Positions 19,164 to 29,300 of a stretch of 64,000 bases of DNA are shown here, piece after piece (position 1 is the first letter of the stretch; every line of letters starts with the position of its first letter). The position numbers and the translations under genes were made by a program. The DNA comes from Lachnospiraceae bacterium (GTDB taxonomy: Bacteria; Bacillota; Clostridia; Lachnospirales; Lachnospiraceae): contig JAIEAP010000042.1 of assembly GCA_029071325.1 (NCBI GenBank), positions 1 to 64,000 of the forward strand. The letters are read 5' to 3'. A model generated the notes under the pieces. The model was not told the DNA's origin and did no database searches. It saw only the letters and a list, made by a program, of their open reading frames with translations.

Positions 19164-20183
19164 ATGAGTTTTTTTAAAGATTTCAAAGAAGATCTGTCCC
19201 AGGCGGTCAATGAATTGATGCCGGGCGGGGACGACGTGGACACGCTGGATAATGACAATGACGTGGTGGTGAACACGCTGGAAGACGAACTGGACGTGGA
19301 ATCCGAACTGTCTAAACTGGACGGATTGCTGGAGAAGGTCAGCAGAGATGCCAAGATGCCTGTCACACAGCAGAAAACTTCCGAGAAGAAAGCGGAGATT
19401 CCTGCGGCGGAGCCCGTATCCGAGGTACGTGCACAAGAGCCGGAGGCAGAGCCTGCAACTGCAGTGCCTTCTGCAATAGAGGCTCATAAGGCGGTCAAAG
19501 TGAAGGCAGAGGAGCCGGCGATGGAGGCAGAAGCGCCGGTGGCGAAGGCGGCGCCGTCTGTAATGGAGCAGACCGCAGCGCAAGCACCGGAGCAGGATGA
19601 TAAGGAATTATATATGCAGGAGGATAAGAAGATGAGTGAGGCATTTGACGAGGTATTAGGAACAGAGGATGTGGCAGTGAAGGCACCGGTAACACCGGCA
19701 GCGCCTGTGGCACCCAGCATATCGGCAGAGGTATCGGATGAGGTATCTGTAATTACGGAGGGAACCAGTATTTCCGGTAATTTGTCTTCTGCAGGTTCTT
19801 TTGATATCAGAGGAAGCATCCAGGGTGACGTACAGTGTAACGGCAAGCTTGTGGTGACCGGAACCATCAACGGTAACAGCAATTCTGCAGAGTTTTTCGC
19901 AGATGCGGCAAAGGTAGAGGGCGAAGTGGTCAGCAGCGGAACTGTGAAGATCGGTCTTGGCTCTGTGATCATCGGCAATATTACGGCGTCCTCAGCAGTG
20001 ATCGCAGGAGCAATCAAGGGAGATATCGATGTGCAGGGACCTGTAGTAGTAGATACGTCTGCTGTTGTTATGGGTAATATCAAATCACGCTCTGTACAGA
20101 TCAACAACGGTGCAGTGATCGAGGGCTTCTGTTCACAGTGCTATGCGGATATTGATGTGGACAGTCTGTTTGGAGAGAAATAA
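19164..20183 (+). CDS. Bactofilin-like polymer-forming cytoskeletal protein with long acidic/Ala-rich N-terminal region
   Basis: C-terminal beta-helix GTSISGNLSSAGSFDIRGSIQGDVQCNGKLVVTGTINGNS...GEVVSSGTVKIGLGSVIIGNITASSAVIAGAIKGDIDVQGPVVVDTSAVVMGNI. Confidence 0.88.
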   Translation: MSFFKDFKEDLSQAVNELMPGGDDVDTLDNDNDVVVNTLEDELDVESELSKLDGLLEKVSRDAKMPVTQQKTSEKKAEIPAAEPVSEVRAQEPEAEPATAVPSAIEAHKAVKVKAEEPAMEAEAPVAKAAPSVMEQTAAQAPEQDDKELYMQEDKKMSEAFDEVLGTEDVAVKAPVTPAAPVAPSISAEVSDEVSVITEGTSISGNLSSAGSFDIRGSIQGDVQCNGKLVVTGTINGNSNSAEFFADAAKVEGEVVSSGTVKIGLGSVIIGNITASSAVIAGAIKGDIDVQGPVVVDTSAVVMGNIKSRSVQINNGAVIEGFCSQCYADIDVDSLFGEK

Positions 20184-20882
20184 ATGATAAAAAGAGTCTT
20201 TTTGAAGCTGAGTGGGGAAGCGTTGGCAGGTGATAAGAAGATGGGCTTCGATGAGCCCACAGTTACGGAAGTTGCACGTCAGGTGAAGACCATAGTGGAC
20301 CAGGGGGTTCAGGTGGGCATCGTTATTGGCGGCGGGAATTTCTGGCGGGGGCGTTCCAGTGAGACCATCGACCGCACCAAAGCGGATCAGATCGGTATGC
20401 TTGCCACTATTATGAACTGCATTTATGTGTCGGAGATTTTCCGTTCTGTAGGAATGCTGACCCAGATACTGACGCCCTTCGAATGCGGAAGTATGACAAA
20501 GTTGTTTTCCAAGGACCGCGCTAATAAATATTTTGCGAAGGGTATGGTTGTGTTCTTTGCAGGAGGTACGGGGCATCCCTATTTTTCTACGGACACAGGT
20601 ATTGTACTACGGGCCATTGAGATGGATGCGGAGGGCATATTCTTGGCGAAGGCGGTGGATGGCGTCTATGACAGCGATCCCCGGATGAATCCGGCGGCGA
20701 AGAAGTATGATGAGGTATCCATCCATGAGGTGATTGATAAGAAGCTTTCCGTAGTAGATTTGACGGCATCCATCATGTGCATGGAAAATCATATGCCGAT
20801 GTATGTGTTTGGACTGAATGAGAAGGACAGCATTGTCAATGCTGTCAGCGGCAGCTTTAGTGGGACCAGGGTCACGGTATAA
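20184..20882 (+). CDS. pyrH: UMP kinase
   Basis: RVFLKLSGEALAG, VGIVIGGGNFWRG, FFAGGTGHPYFSTDT. Confidence 0.96.
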   Translation: MIKRVFLKLSGEALAGDKKMGFDEPTVTEVARQVKTIVDQGVQVGIVIGGGNFWRGRSSETIDRTKADQIGMLATIMNCIYVSEIFRSVGMLTQILTPFECGSMTKLFSKDRANKYFAKGMVVFFAGGTGHPYFSTDTGIVLRAIEMDAEGIFLAKAVDGVYDSDPRMNPAAKKYDEVSIHEVIDKKLSVVDLTASIMCMENHMPMYVFGLNEKDSIVNAVSGSFSGTRVTV

Positions 20883-20946
20883 AGGCATATCCGTCTGGGC
20901 AGTTTAGCAGCCTGCGGTATGTTATGTTAGGAGGAGGAGACAATTT

Positions 20947-21501
20947 ATGGATAGCAGATTAGCCCCTTATGAGGAGAAAATGCAGAAGTCACTGGACAAT
21001 TTGACGGAGGACTATGCGACCATCCGTGCGGGACGCGCCAATCCCCATATTCTGGATAAGATACAGGTGGATTATTATGGAACGCCTACATCCCTGCAAC
21101 AGGTTGCAAATATTAATGTACCGGAGCCGAGAATGATACAGATTCAGCCCTGGGAGGCTTCTTTGGTGAAAGATATTGAGAAAGCGATCCTGACTTCCGA
21201 TCTGGGATTGAATCCTACGAATGACGGTAAGGTAATCCGTCTTGTATTTCCGGAACTGACGGAGGAGCGCCGTAAGGAATTGGCGAAGGATATCAAGAAA
21301 AAGGGTGAGAATGCCAAGGTGGCAATCCGCAATATCCGCCGGGATGCCAATGACGGATTCAAGAAGCTGAATAAAGCCAGCGAGATATCCGAAGACGAAC
21401 TGAAGGAGCTGGAGAACAGTACCCAGAAGATTACGGATAAATATATTGCAAAGATTGATGATGCAGTGGAGAGCAAGACGAAAGAGATTCTCACTGTATA
21501 A
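20947..21501 (+). CDS. frr: Ribosome recycling factor
   Basis: TIRAGRANPHILDKIQVDYYGTPTSLQQVANI; 184 aa. Confidence 0.97.
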   Translation: MDSRLAPYEEKMQKSLDNLTEDYATIRAGRANPHILDKIQVDYYGTPTSLQQVANINVPEPRMIQIQPWEASLVKDIEKAILTSDLGLNPTNDGKVIRLVFPELTEERRKELAKDIKKKGENAKVAIRNIRRDANDGFKKLNKASEISEDELKELENSTQKITDKYIAKIDDAVESKTKEILTV

Positions 21502-21517
21502 ATCGTATTACGACCTG

Positions 21518-21551
21518 TATGGGGACATAGCGCATATGCCGTGTCCCCTTT
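21518..21551 (+). terminator. Hairpin with T-run between frr and uppS
   Basis: GGGGACAtaGCGCATATGCcgTGTCCCCTTTT. Confidence 0.6.
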
Positions 21552-21582
21552 TCTGGTTGATTGCAGGGAGGAAAGGAAGCAT

Positions 21583-22302
21583 ATGAAGATTCCAAAGCAT
21601 GTGGCGATTATCTTAGACGGTAACGGCAGATGGGCGAAGAGCAAGGGAATGCCCCGCAACTACGGGCATACTATGGGGGCTAAGAATGTAGAAACCATTT
21701 GTAAAGCTGCGGGGGAAATGGGCATAGAATATATTACGATGTATGCCTTTTCCACGGAAAACTGGAACCGTCCTGCGACGGAGGTGGAGGCTCTTATGAA
21801 GCTTCTGTCCAATTATCTGAAGAACTGTACGAAAACTGCGGATAAAAATAATATGCGTGTGCGTGTGATCGGAGATATATCCAGGCTGGCACCGGAGTTT
21901 CAGGAGAAAATCCGTATGCTGGAGGAATCCTCTGCCAAAAATGACGGTCTGAAGCTGCAGATAGCCATTAATTACGGGGCAAGGGACGAGATGCTGCGGG
22001 GGATGCGCTGTATGTTTCGGGATGTGTCATCAGAAGATGAGATCACAGAGGCGCGTTTTGCCGAGTGCCTGGATACCCATGGACTCCCGGACCCAGATCT
22101 GATGATACGAACCAGCGGCGAACAGCGCCTGTCCAACTTTCTGCTGTGGCAGTTTGCCTACAGCGAGTTGTATTTTACGGATGTGCCTTGGCCGGATTTT
22201 ACGCCGGAGGAGCTGCGGCGTGCGGTGGAGGATTACAGCAGGAGAGACCGCAGATACGGCGGACTGAAGGAGGATAATATTTCATGTTTAAAACAAGACT
22301 AA
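21583..22302 (+). CDS. uppS: Undecaprenyl diphosphate synthase
   Basis: VAIILDGNGRWAK, NYGHTMGAKNVE, YAFSTENWNRP, DLMIRTSGEQRLSNFLLWQ. Confidence 0.95.
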   Translation: MKIPKHVAIILDGNGRWAKSKGMPRNYGHTMGAKNVETICKAAGEMGIEYITMYAFSTENWNRPATEVEALMKLLSNYLKNCTKTADKNNMRVRVIGDISRLAPEFQEKIRMLEESSAKNDGLKLQIAINYGARDEMLRGMRCMFRDVSSEDEITEARFAECLDTHGLPDPDLMIRTSGEQRLSNFLLWQFAYSELYFTDVPWPDFTPEELRRAVEDYSRRDRRYGGLKEDNISCLKQD

Positions 22303-23090
22303 TAAGCGGGATCGTGTTGGTTGCGCTGGCTTTGGTGTGCATCATTCAGGGAAATGCGCTGCTTCTTACGGTGTCCGGGCTGATTTCACTGGTGGGTCTC
22401 TTTGAACTTTACCGGGTGTTTGGCATAGAAAAGAGCTGTGCCGGAGGTGTTGGATATCTTGCAGTCATCCTATATTATTGTAATCTGCAGTTTTCTTTTA
22501 TTCCGGACACGATGATGTTTGTCATCGGACTTCTGGTGGTCCTGATGTTTGTCTATGTATTTTCCTATCCGAAATACGACACACAGCAGATGCTGGCGAC
22601 TTTTTTCGGGGTGTTTTATGTGGCGGTGATGCTGTCTTTTATCTATCAGACCAGGATGCTGCCGGGCGGAGCATATGTGGTGTGGCTGATATTCTTATGT
22701 TCCTGGGGGTGCGACACCTGCGCTTACTGTGTGGGGGTATTGTGCGGCAGGCACAAGATGGCGCCGAAGCTGTCTCCCAAGAAGTCCTGGGAAGGTGCAG
22801 TGGGCGGGATAATTGGTTCTGCGCTTTTAACACTGATTTATTCTTTTGTATTTCAGGGCTCTATGGGAAGTACATACCGGGATGTCGCCATGCTGTGCGC
22901 TATCTGTGCCGTGGGTGCTGTCATCTCTATGGTAGGGGACCTGACTGCATCTGCGATCAAGCGGAATTACGATATCAAGGATTACGGAAAACTGATACCG
23001 GGACACGGAGGTATCTTGGACCGGTTTGACAGTGTGATCTTCACAGCGCCCATCATATATTTTCTGGCACTGTATCTGATCGGCAAATAG
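22284..23090 (+). CDS. cdsA: Phosphatidate cytidylyltransferase
   Basis: SPKKSWEGAVGGIIGS, GDLTASAIKRNYDIKDYGKLIPGHGGILDRFDS. Confidence 0.94.
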   Translation: MFKTRLISGIVLVALALVCIIQGNALLLTVSGLISLVGLFELYRVFGIEKSCAGGVGYLAVILYYCNLQFSFIPDTMMFVIGLLVVLMFVYVFSYPKYDTQQMLATFFGVFYVAVMLSFIYQTRMLPGGAYVVWLIFLCSWGCDTCAYCVGVLCGRHKMAPKLSPKKSWEGAVGGIIGSALLTLIYSFVFQGSMGSTYRDVAMLCAICAVGAVISMVGDLTASAIKRNYDIKDYGKLIPGHGGILDRFDSVIFTAPIIYFLALYLIGK

Positions 23091-23103
23091 GGGAGGGCGT
23101 TCC

Positions 23104-24261
23104 ATGGAAGAAACAGTGGTTAAGAAAATTGCGATTCTCGGATCTACGGGCTCTATCGGTACACAGACATTGGATATTGTGCGGACATATGGAGATCTTG
23201 AGGTAACGGCGCTGGCGGCAGGCAGCAATATCAGGCTTTTGGAACAGCAGATCCGGGAGTTTAGACCCAGGCTCGCAGCAGTGTGGGAAGAAGACCTGGC
23301 ACAGCAGTTAAGAGAGAAGGTTCGTGATCTGCCGGTAAAGGTATGCAGCGGCATGGAGGGGCTGCTGGAAGTGGCAACAGAGCAGGCGGCAGATATCCTG
23401 GTAACGGCAGTCGTGGGAATGCTGGGTATCCGTCCCACCATAGCTGCAATCCAGGCAGGTAAGGATATTGCCCTTGCCAATAAGGAGACGCTGGTGACGG
23501 CGGGACATCTGATCATGCCTATGGCAGAGGAGTACGGCGTATCTATTCTGCCGGTGGACAGCGAGCACAGCGCGATTTTCCAGTGTCTGCAGGGTGCAGG
23601 GGATAATCCTGTCTCAAAAATCCTTCTGACTGCTTCCGGCGGACCTTTCCGGGGACGCAGCAGAGCAGAATTGGAAGGTGTCACACTGGAGGAGGCGCTG
23701 AAGCATCCCAATTGGAGTATGGGGCGCAAGATCACCATTGATTCAGCCACTATGGTAAATAAAGGGCTGGAGGTCATTGAAGCGAAATGGCTGTTCGGTG
23801 TCAGCCCACGGCAGATTGAGGTGCTGGTACAGCCCCAGAGTATCATTCATTCTATGGTGGAGTTTGCAGACGGGGCAGTCATAGCACAGCTTGGAACCGC
23901 GGATATGCGTCTGCCTATTCAGTATGCACTGTATTATCCTAAGCGCAGGCAGCTTCCGGGGAAACGTCTGGATTTCACACAGATTTCCGCTATCACACTG
24001 GAGCGGCCCGATATGGAGACCTTTGAGGGGCTCGCCCTTGCCTTCGAGGCGTGTGAGCGGGGAGGAAATCTTCCCACGGCGTTGAATGCGGCAAATGAGA
24101 GGGCGGTTGCCCTGTTCCTGGAACGAAAGATTTCATTCCTGGAGATTCCGGCGATGATCCGTGCCTGCATGGAGCATTGCAGATTTGTGGATCATCCCAC
24201 GGTGGAGGAGATTCTTGCCACAGAGCAGGAAGCGTATGAGTATATAGAGAGCAGGTGGTAA
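23104..24261 (+). CDS. dxr: 1-deoxy-D-xylulose 5-phosphate reductoisomerase
   Basis: ILGSTGSIGTQTLDIV, LANKETLVTAG, PVDSEHSAIFQCL, TMVNKGLEVIEA. Confidence 0.95.
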   Translation: MEETVVKKIAILGSTGSIGTQTLDIVRTYGDLEVTALAAGSNIRLLEQQIREFRPRLAAVWEEDLAQQLREKVRDLPVKVCSGMEGLLEVATEQAADILVTAVVGMLGIRPTIAAIQAGKDIALANKETLVTAGHLIMPMAEEYGVSILPVDSEHSAIFQCLQGAGDNPVSKILLTASGGPFRGRSRAELEGVTLEEALKHPNWSMGRKITIDSATMVNKGLEVIEAKWLFGVSPRQIEVLVQPQSIIHSMVEFADGAVIAQLGTADMRLPIQYALYYPKRRQLPGKRLDFTQISAITLERPDMETFEGLALAFEACERGGNLPTALNAANERAVALFLERKISFLEIPAMIRACMEHCRFVDHPTVEEILATEQEAYEYIESRW

Positions 24262-24262
24262 C

Positions 24263-25303
24263 TTGAAGATCGTAATTGCAATTGTCATGTTCAGTTTCAT
24301 AATTCTGTTTCATGAACTGGGACATTTCTTACTGGCGAAGAAGAATAAGATCCGTGTCAATGAATTCTGTCTGGGTCTTGGACCGACGTTGATCGGATTT
24401 ACCCGGGGAGAAACCAAATACTCCATTAAACTGCTGCCCTTTGGCGGCGCCTGTATGATGGAGGGGGAGGACGATGACTCCGATGCGGAAGGTTCCTTTG
24501 GCAGTAAGTCTGTCTGGGCGCGTATTTGCGTGGTGGCGGCGGGTCCCATATTCAATTTTATTCTGGCCTTTCTTTTTGCGTTGATCGTGCTGGGGGTGGC
24601 AGGCTTCGACCGTCCGGTCATAACGGGCGTACGGGAAGGCTTTCCGGCCGAAGAGCAGGGACTTGCAGAGGGAGATGTGATCACGAAGCTGAATGGGAAG
24701 AGGATCCACTTCTACCGTGAGGTCAGCAGCTATACCTTTTTCCATGCAGGGGAGACCCTTGATGTGACCTATGAGAGGGATGGACAGGAATATACCTGCA
24801 CCATCGAACCGGAATATGACGAGGAGAGCGGCAGTTATCTGATGGGAATTTACGGCACTTATGCCAGAACCAGAGGCACTGTGTTAGAGACGCTGCAGTA
24901 TAGTGTGTATGAGATAAGATACTGGATCAATACCACCATCGACAGCCTTCGAATGCTGGTGACCGGAGGGGTGGGATTTAATGAATTGTCCGGACCGGTA
25001 GGTATTGTAAAAAATATCGGAGATAATTATGACGCCAGCAAAGAGGCGGGAGTCTTATCCGTGGTGCTGACGATGCTCAATTATTCCATCATGCTGTCCG
25101 CCAATTTAGGCGTGATGAATCTGCTGCCGATTCCGGCGCTGGACGGAGGCAGACTGGTATTCCTGCTTGTGGAAGCAGTGCGGCGCAAGAAAATTCCGCC
25201 GGAAAAAGAGGGCATGGTTCATTTTGTCGGATTGGTACTGCTGCTTCTGTTGATGGTGGCAGTTATGTTCAATGATATACGCAAGCTGGTGATGGGAGGC
25301 TAG
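24263..25303 (+). CDS. rseP: RIP metalloprotease RseP (site-2 protease)
   Basis: TTG start; FHELGHFLLAKK, PDZ region, NLLPIPALDGGRLVFLL. Confidence 0.93.
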   Translation: MKIVIAIVMFSFIILFHELGHFLLAKKNKIRVNEFCLGLGPTLIGFTRGETKYSIKLLPFGGACMMEGEDDDSDAEGSFGSKSVWARICVVAAGPIFNFILAFLFALIVLGVAGFDRPVITGVREGFPAEEQGLAEGDVITKLNGKRIHFYREVSSYTFFHAGETLDVTYERDGQEYTCTIEPEYDEESGSYLMGIYGTYARTRGTVLETLQYSVYEIRYWINTTIDSLRMLVTGGVGFNELSGPVGIVKNIGDNYDASKEAGVLSVVLTMLNYSIMLSANLGVMNLLPIPALDGGRLVFLLVEAVRRKKIPPEKEGMVHFVGLVLLLLLMVAVMFNDIRKLVMGG

Positions 25304-25310
25304 GGATGAT

Positions 25311-26366
25311 ATGGAGAGAAAAGCTACAAAAGAAGTAAAGATTGGTGACCGGGTGATTGGAGGGGATCATCCGATCCTGATACAGTCTATGACCAATACC
25401 AGGACAGAGGACGTATCTGCCACCGTGGCACAGATACATTCTCTTGCGGCGGCAGGCTGCGACATTATCCGATGCGCGGTGCCCACCATGGAGGCGGCAG
25501 AAGCGTTAGCCCAGATTAAGCAGCAGATCAGCATTCCGCTGGTGGCGGATATCCATTTTGACTATAAGCTTGCCATTGCGGCGATAGAGCATGGGGCAGA
25601 TAAAATCCGGATCAATCCCGGAAATATCGGATCGGCGGAGCGTGTCCGCGCAGTAGTGGACGCGGCGAAAGAGCGAGGGATTCCCATCCGTGTGGGGGTC
25701 AACAGCGGTTCCCTGGAAAAGGACTTGGTAGAGCGCTACCACGGCGTTACTGCGGAAGGACTGGTAGAGAGCGCATTGGATAAAGTGCATCTTATAGAAG
25801 ATATGGGGTATGACAATCTGGTTATCAGCATTAAGTCTTCGGATGTGATGATGTGCGTGAAGGCCCATGAATTGATCTCAGAGCAGACGCTTTATCCGCT
25901 GCATGTGGGTATCACGGAAGCGGGAACGCTGATCAGCGGCAATATCAAGTCATCCATTGGACTGGGGCTGATCTTAAGCCGGGGCATAGGAGATACCATA
26001 CGGGTGTCACTGACCGGTGATCCTTTAGAGGAGATCAAATCAGCAAAGATCATCCTGCGTACGCTGGGAATCCGTACCGGAGGAATTGAAGTTGTATCCT
26101 GCCCTACCTGCGGAAGAACCAGGATTGATCTTATCTCCCTTGCCAATCAGGTGGAGAATATGGTGGCAGATATACCTCTTGACCTTAAGGTGGCGGTCAT
26201 GGGCTGCGTAGTCAATGGACCGGGCGAGGCAAAAGAGGCGGATATCGGTATTGCCGGAGGAATCGGCGAGGGACTTATTATCAAGCGCGGTGAAGTTTAT
26301 AAAAAAGTACCGGAAGATGAATTGCTTCCGCAGCTGCGGGAGGAATTGTTGAACTGGAGTGAATGA
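25311..26366 (+). CDS. ispG: 4-hydroxy-3-methylbut-2-enyl diphosphate synthase
   Basis: IQSMTNTRTEDV, NPGNIGSAERV, CPTCGRTRIDL, VMGCVVNGPGEAKEADIGIAGG. Confidence 0.96.
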   Translation: MERKATKEVKIGDRVIGGDHPILIQSMTNTRTEDVSATVAQIHSLAAAGCDIIRCAVPTMEAAEALAQIKQQISIPLVADIHFDYKLAIAAIEHGADKIRINPGNIGSAERVRAVVDAAKERGIPIRVGVNSGSLEKDLVERYHGVTAEGLVESALDKVHLIEDMGYDNLVISIKSSDVMMCVKAHELISEQTLYPLHVGITEAGTLISGNIKSSIGLGLILSRGIGDTIRVSLTGDPLEEIKSAKIILRTLGIRTGGIEVVSCPTCGRTRIDLISLANQVENMVADIPLDLKVAVMGCVVNGPGEAKEADIGIAGGIGEGLIIKRGEVYKKVPEDELLPQLREELLNWSE

Positions 26367-29300
26367 ATATGGCAAAAGGTTTCTATGAGGTTTTTCCGGC
26401 TCTTAAAATTACCGGGGATATCAGCATGCTGCTAAAGGAGACCCAGATTACCAAGGTGTCCTCCAATCATGCAGGCACATCCCTTCGGATCTACCTTACC
26501 AGCAGCCGGCTCATACCGAAGCCCCAGGTGTATGCCCTGGAGCGGGAAATCAAAAAACAACTCTTTCCCAAACGGGAGATGCAGGTGAAAATCATAGAGA
26601 AATTTAATCTGTCCAGCCAGTATACGCCGGAAAAACTATGGAACGTATATGAGGACAGTATGCTGGAAGAAATACGCAGTTACAGCGTACTTCTCTATAA
26701 TCTGCTGCGGGGCGCCGGGAGAGAATTCGACCGGGAGGATCATATGGTGCTGACGCTGGATGACACCATCATTGCCTCTGAACGCAGCAATGAACTGATT
26801 GATATTCTGGAGAAAATCATCTGCGAGCGATGCGGGCTGCGCCTGATGATTGAGCTCGCGTTCCGGGAACGGGAGGAGAGCAAATACTTAAAGCAGGCGG
26901 ATTCCCAGATTGAAAGTCAGGTAGCACATATTACTGCCCGTACGATAGGGGCAAAGGATTCTGTCGGGGGGCTGCCGGCGGAGGCAGCGGAAGGCAGCCG
27001 TCCGGTATCTTCCCATACAGATACCGGGGCAGAGAGCAGAACGGCAAACGCTCCGGCGGCAAGCGCAGGCTCAGCACCGGCAGGCACTTCCGGCGCAGCG
27101 GTTCGTGCTGCCGGAAGTAAGGATGGCAGGAAGCAGGAGGGATTTTCAAAGGGAAGAGCCGGCTTTGGAGGGCGGCGTGATCAGCTGCGACGCTCGGACA
27201 ATCCGGACGTCATCTATGGCAGAGACTTTGAAGACGATACCATCGCTATTGAGACCATTGCGGGAGAAATGGGAGAGGTGTGTATCCGGGGGCAGATCAT
27301 GTCGGTGGATACAAGAGAGATCCGTGGGGAGAAGACCATTGTCATCATGTCCATGACGGATTTTACGGACAGCATTGTACTGAAGATATTTACGAAAAAC
27401 GAACAGCTCTCCGAGCTTATGGAATCTATCAAAAAGGGAGCGTTTCTCAAGGTAAAGGGTATTACCACCATTGACAAGTTTGACAGTGAGCTGACCATAG
27501 GCTCCATTGTGGGAATCAAGAAGATACCGGATTTCACCACGTCCAGAGAGGATAACAGCCCCGATAAGCGCGTGGAGCTGCACTGTCATACGAAAATGAG
27601 CGATATGGACGGAGTTACGGATGTGGGAGACCTTGTGAAGCGCGCCTATAAATGGGGGCACAAGGCAATTGCCATTACTGATCACGGCAATGTGCAGGCA
27701 TTTCCTGTGGCAAACCATGCACTGCCTCCCGACGCTGATTTTAAAATTATCTATGGCGTGGAAGCCTATCTGGTGGACGACTTAAAAGAGATTGTGGAGA
27801 ACTCGAAGAATCAGTCCCTGCGGGATACTTATGTCGTGTTTGATCTGGAGACCACAGGCTTTTCTCCCAACGTCAATAAGATCATTGAGATCGGTGCAGT
27901 AAAGGTGACGAATGGTAAGATCACAGAGCGCTTTTCCACCTTTGTGAATCCTCAGGTGCCGATTCCTTTCCACATTGAGAATCTGACCGGCATCCGGGAT
28001 GATATGGTACTGGATGCACCTGTGATCGAAGAAGCGCTGCCGCGGTTTATGGAGTTCTGTGAAGGCGCAGTCATGGTCGCCCATAACGCGGACTTTGACA
28101 TGAGCTTCATCCGATATAACTGTAATCAGCAGAAAATCCCCTGTGATGCGACGGTGGCGGATACGGTGGCGTTAGCCCGTATGCTTCTGCCGAATCTAAA
28201 TCGTTTCAAGCTGGACACGGTAGCAAAAGCCCTTGCTATTTCTCTGGACAACCATCATCGTGCTGTGGATGACGCAGGCTGTACGGCGGAAATTTTTGTC
28301 CGGTTCGTGGAAATGCTGGAACAGAGAGGGATTGAACGGCTGGATGCGGTGAACGATCAGGGGAGAGTCAGTGTGGACACGGTGAGAAAGCTGCCTACCC
28401 ATCATGCCATCATTCTGGCTACAAATGACATGGGAAGGGTGAATCTCTATAAATTGATTTCCCTGTCCCACATTGAATATTATCATCAGCGTCCCCGGAT
28501 ACCCAAAAGCGCGTTTCTGCAGTACAGGGAGGGATTGCTGATAGGCTCCGCCTGTGAGGCGGGAGAGCTGTATCAGGCAGTGCTGCAGGGGCGTCCACAG
28601 GAAGAGATCACGCGGCTGGTAAAATTCTATGATTATCTGGAAATCCAGCCCCTTGGCAATAATATGTTCATGCTGGAGGATGAAAAAAGCCCGATATCAA
28701 CCGTCAAAGAACTGCAGGACATCAACCGGAGGATCGTAGAACTGGGGGAACAGTTTGGCAAGCCGGTAGTGGCGACCTGTGACGTACATTTTATGGACCC
28801 GGAGGATGAGGTGTACCGCAGAATCATTCTTGCAGGGAAGGGATTTAAGGATGCGGACAGTCAGGCACCATTATTTTTGCGCACGACAGAGGAAATGCTG
28901 GCGGAGTTTGATTATCTGGGCAGCCAGAAGGCGCATGAAGTGGTGATCGAGAACACAAACCGCATTGCGGATATGTGCGAGAAAATTTCTCCTGTGCGCC
29001 CGGATAAGTGTCCGCCGGTCATTGAGAATTCGGATCAGATGCTGCGGGATATCTGTTATACCAGAGCTCATGAGATGTATGGGGACGATCTGCCGGAAAT
29101 CGTGTCAGAGCGGTTGGAGCGGGAGCTTAAGTCCATCATCGGAAACGGATATGCCGTGATGTACATCATTGCCCAAAAATTGGTGTGGAAGTCCAATGAG
29201 GACGGTTATCTGGTGGGGTCCAGAGGATCGGTGGGCTCTTCCTTTGCCGCTACCATGGCGGGTATCACGGAGGTTAATCCCCTGTCCCCCCATTATTATT

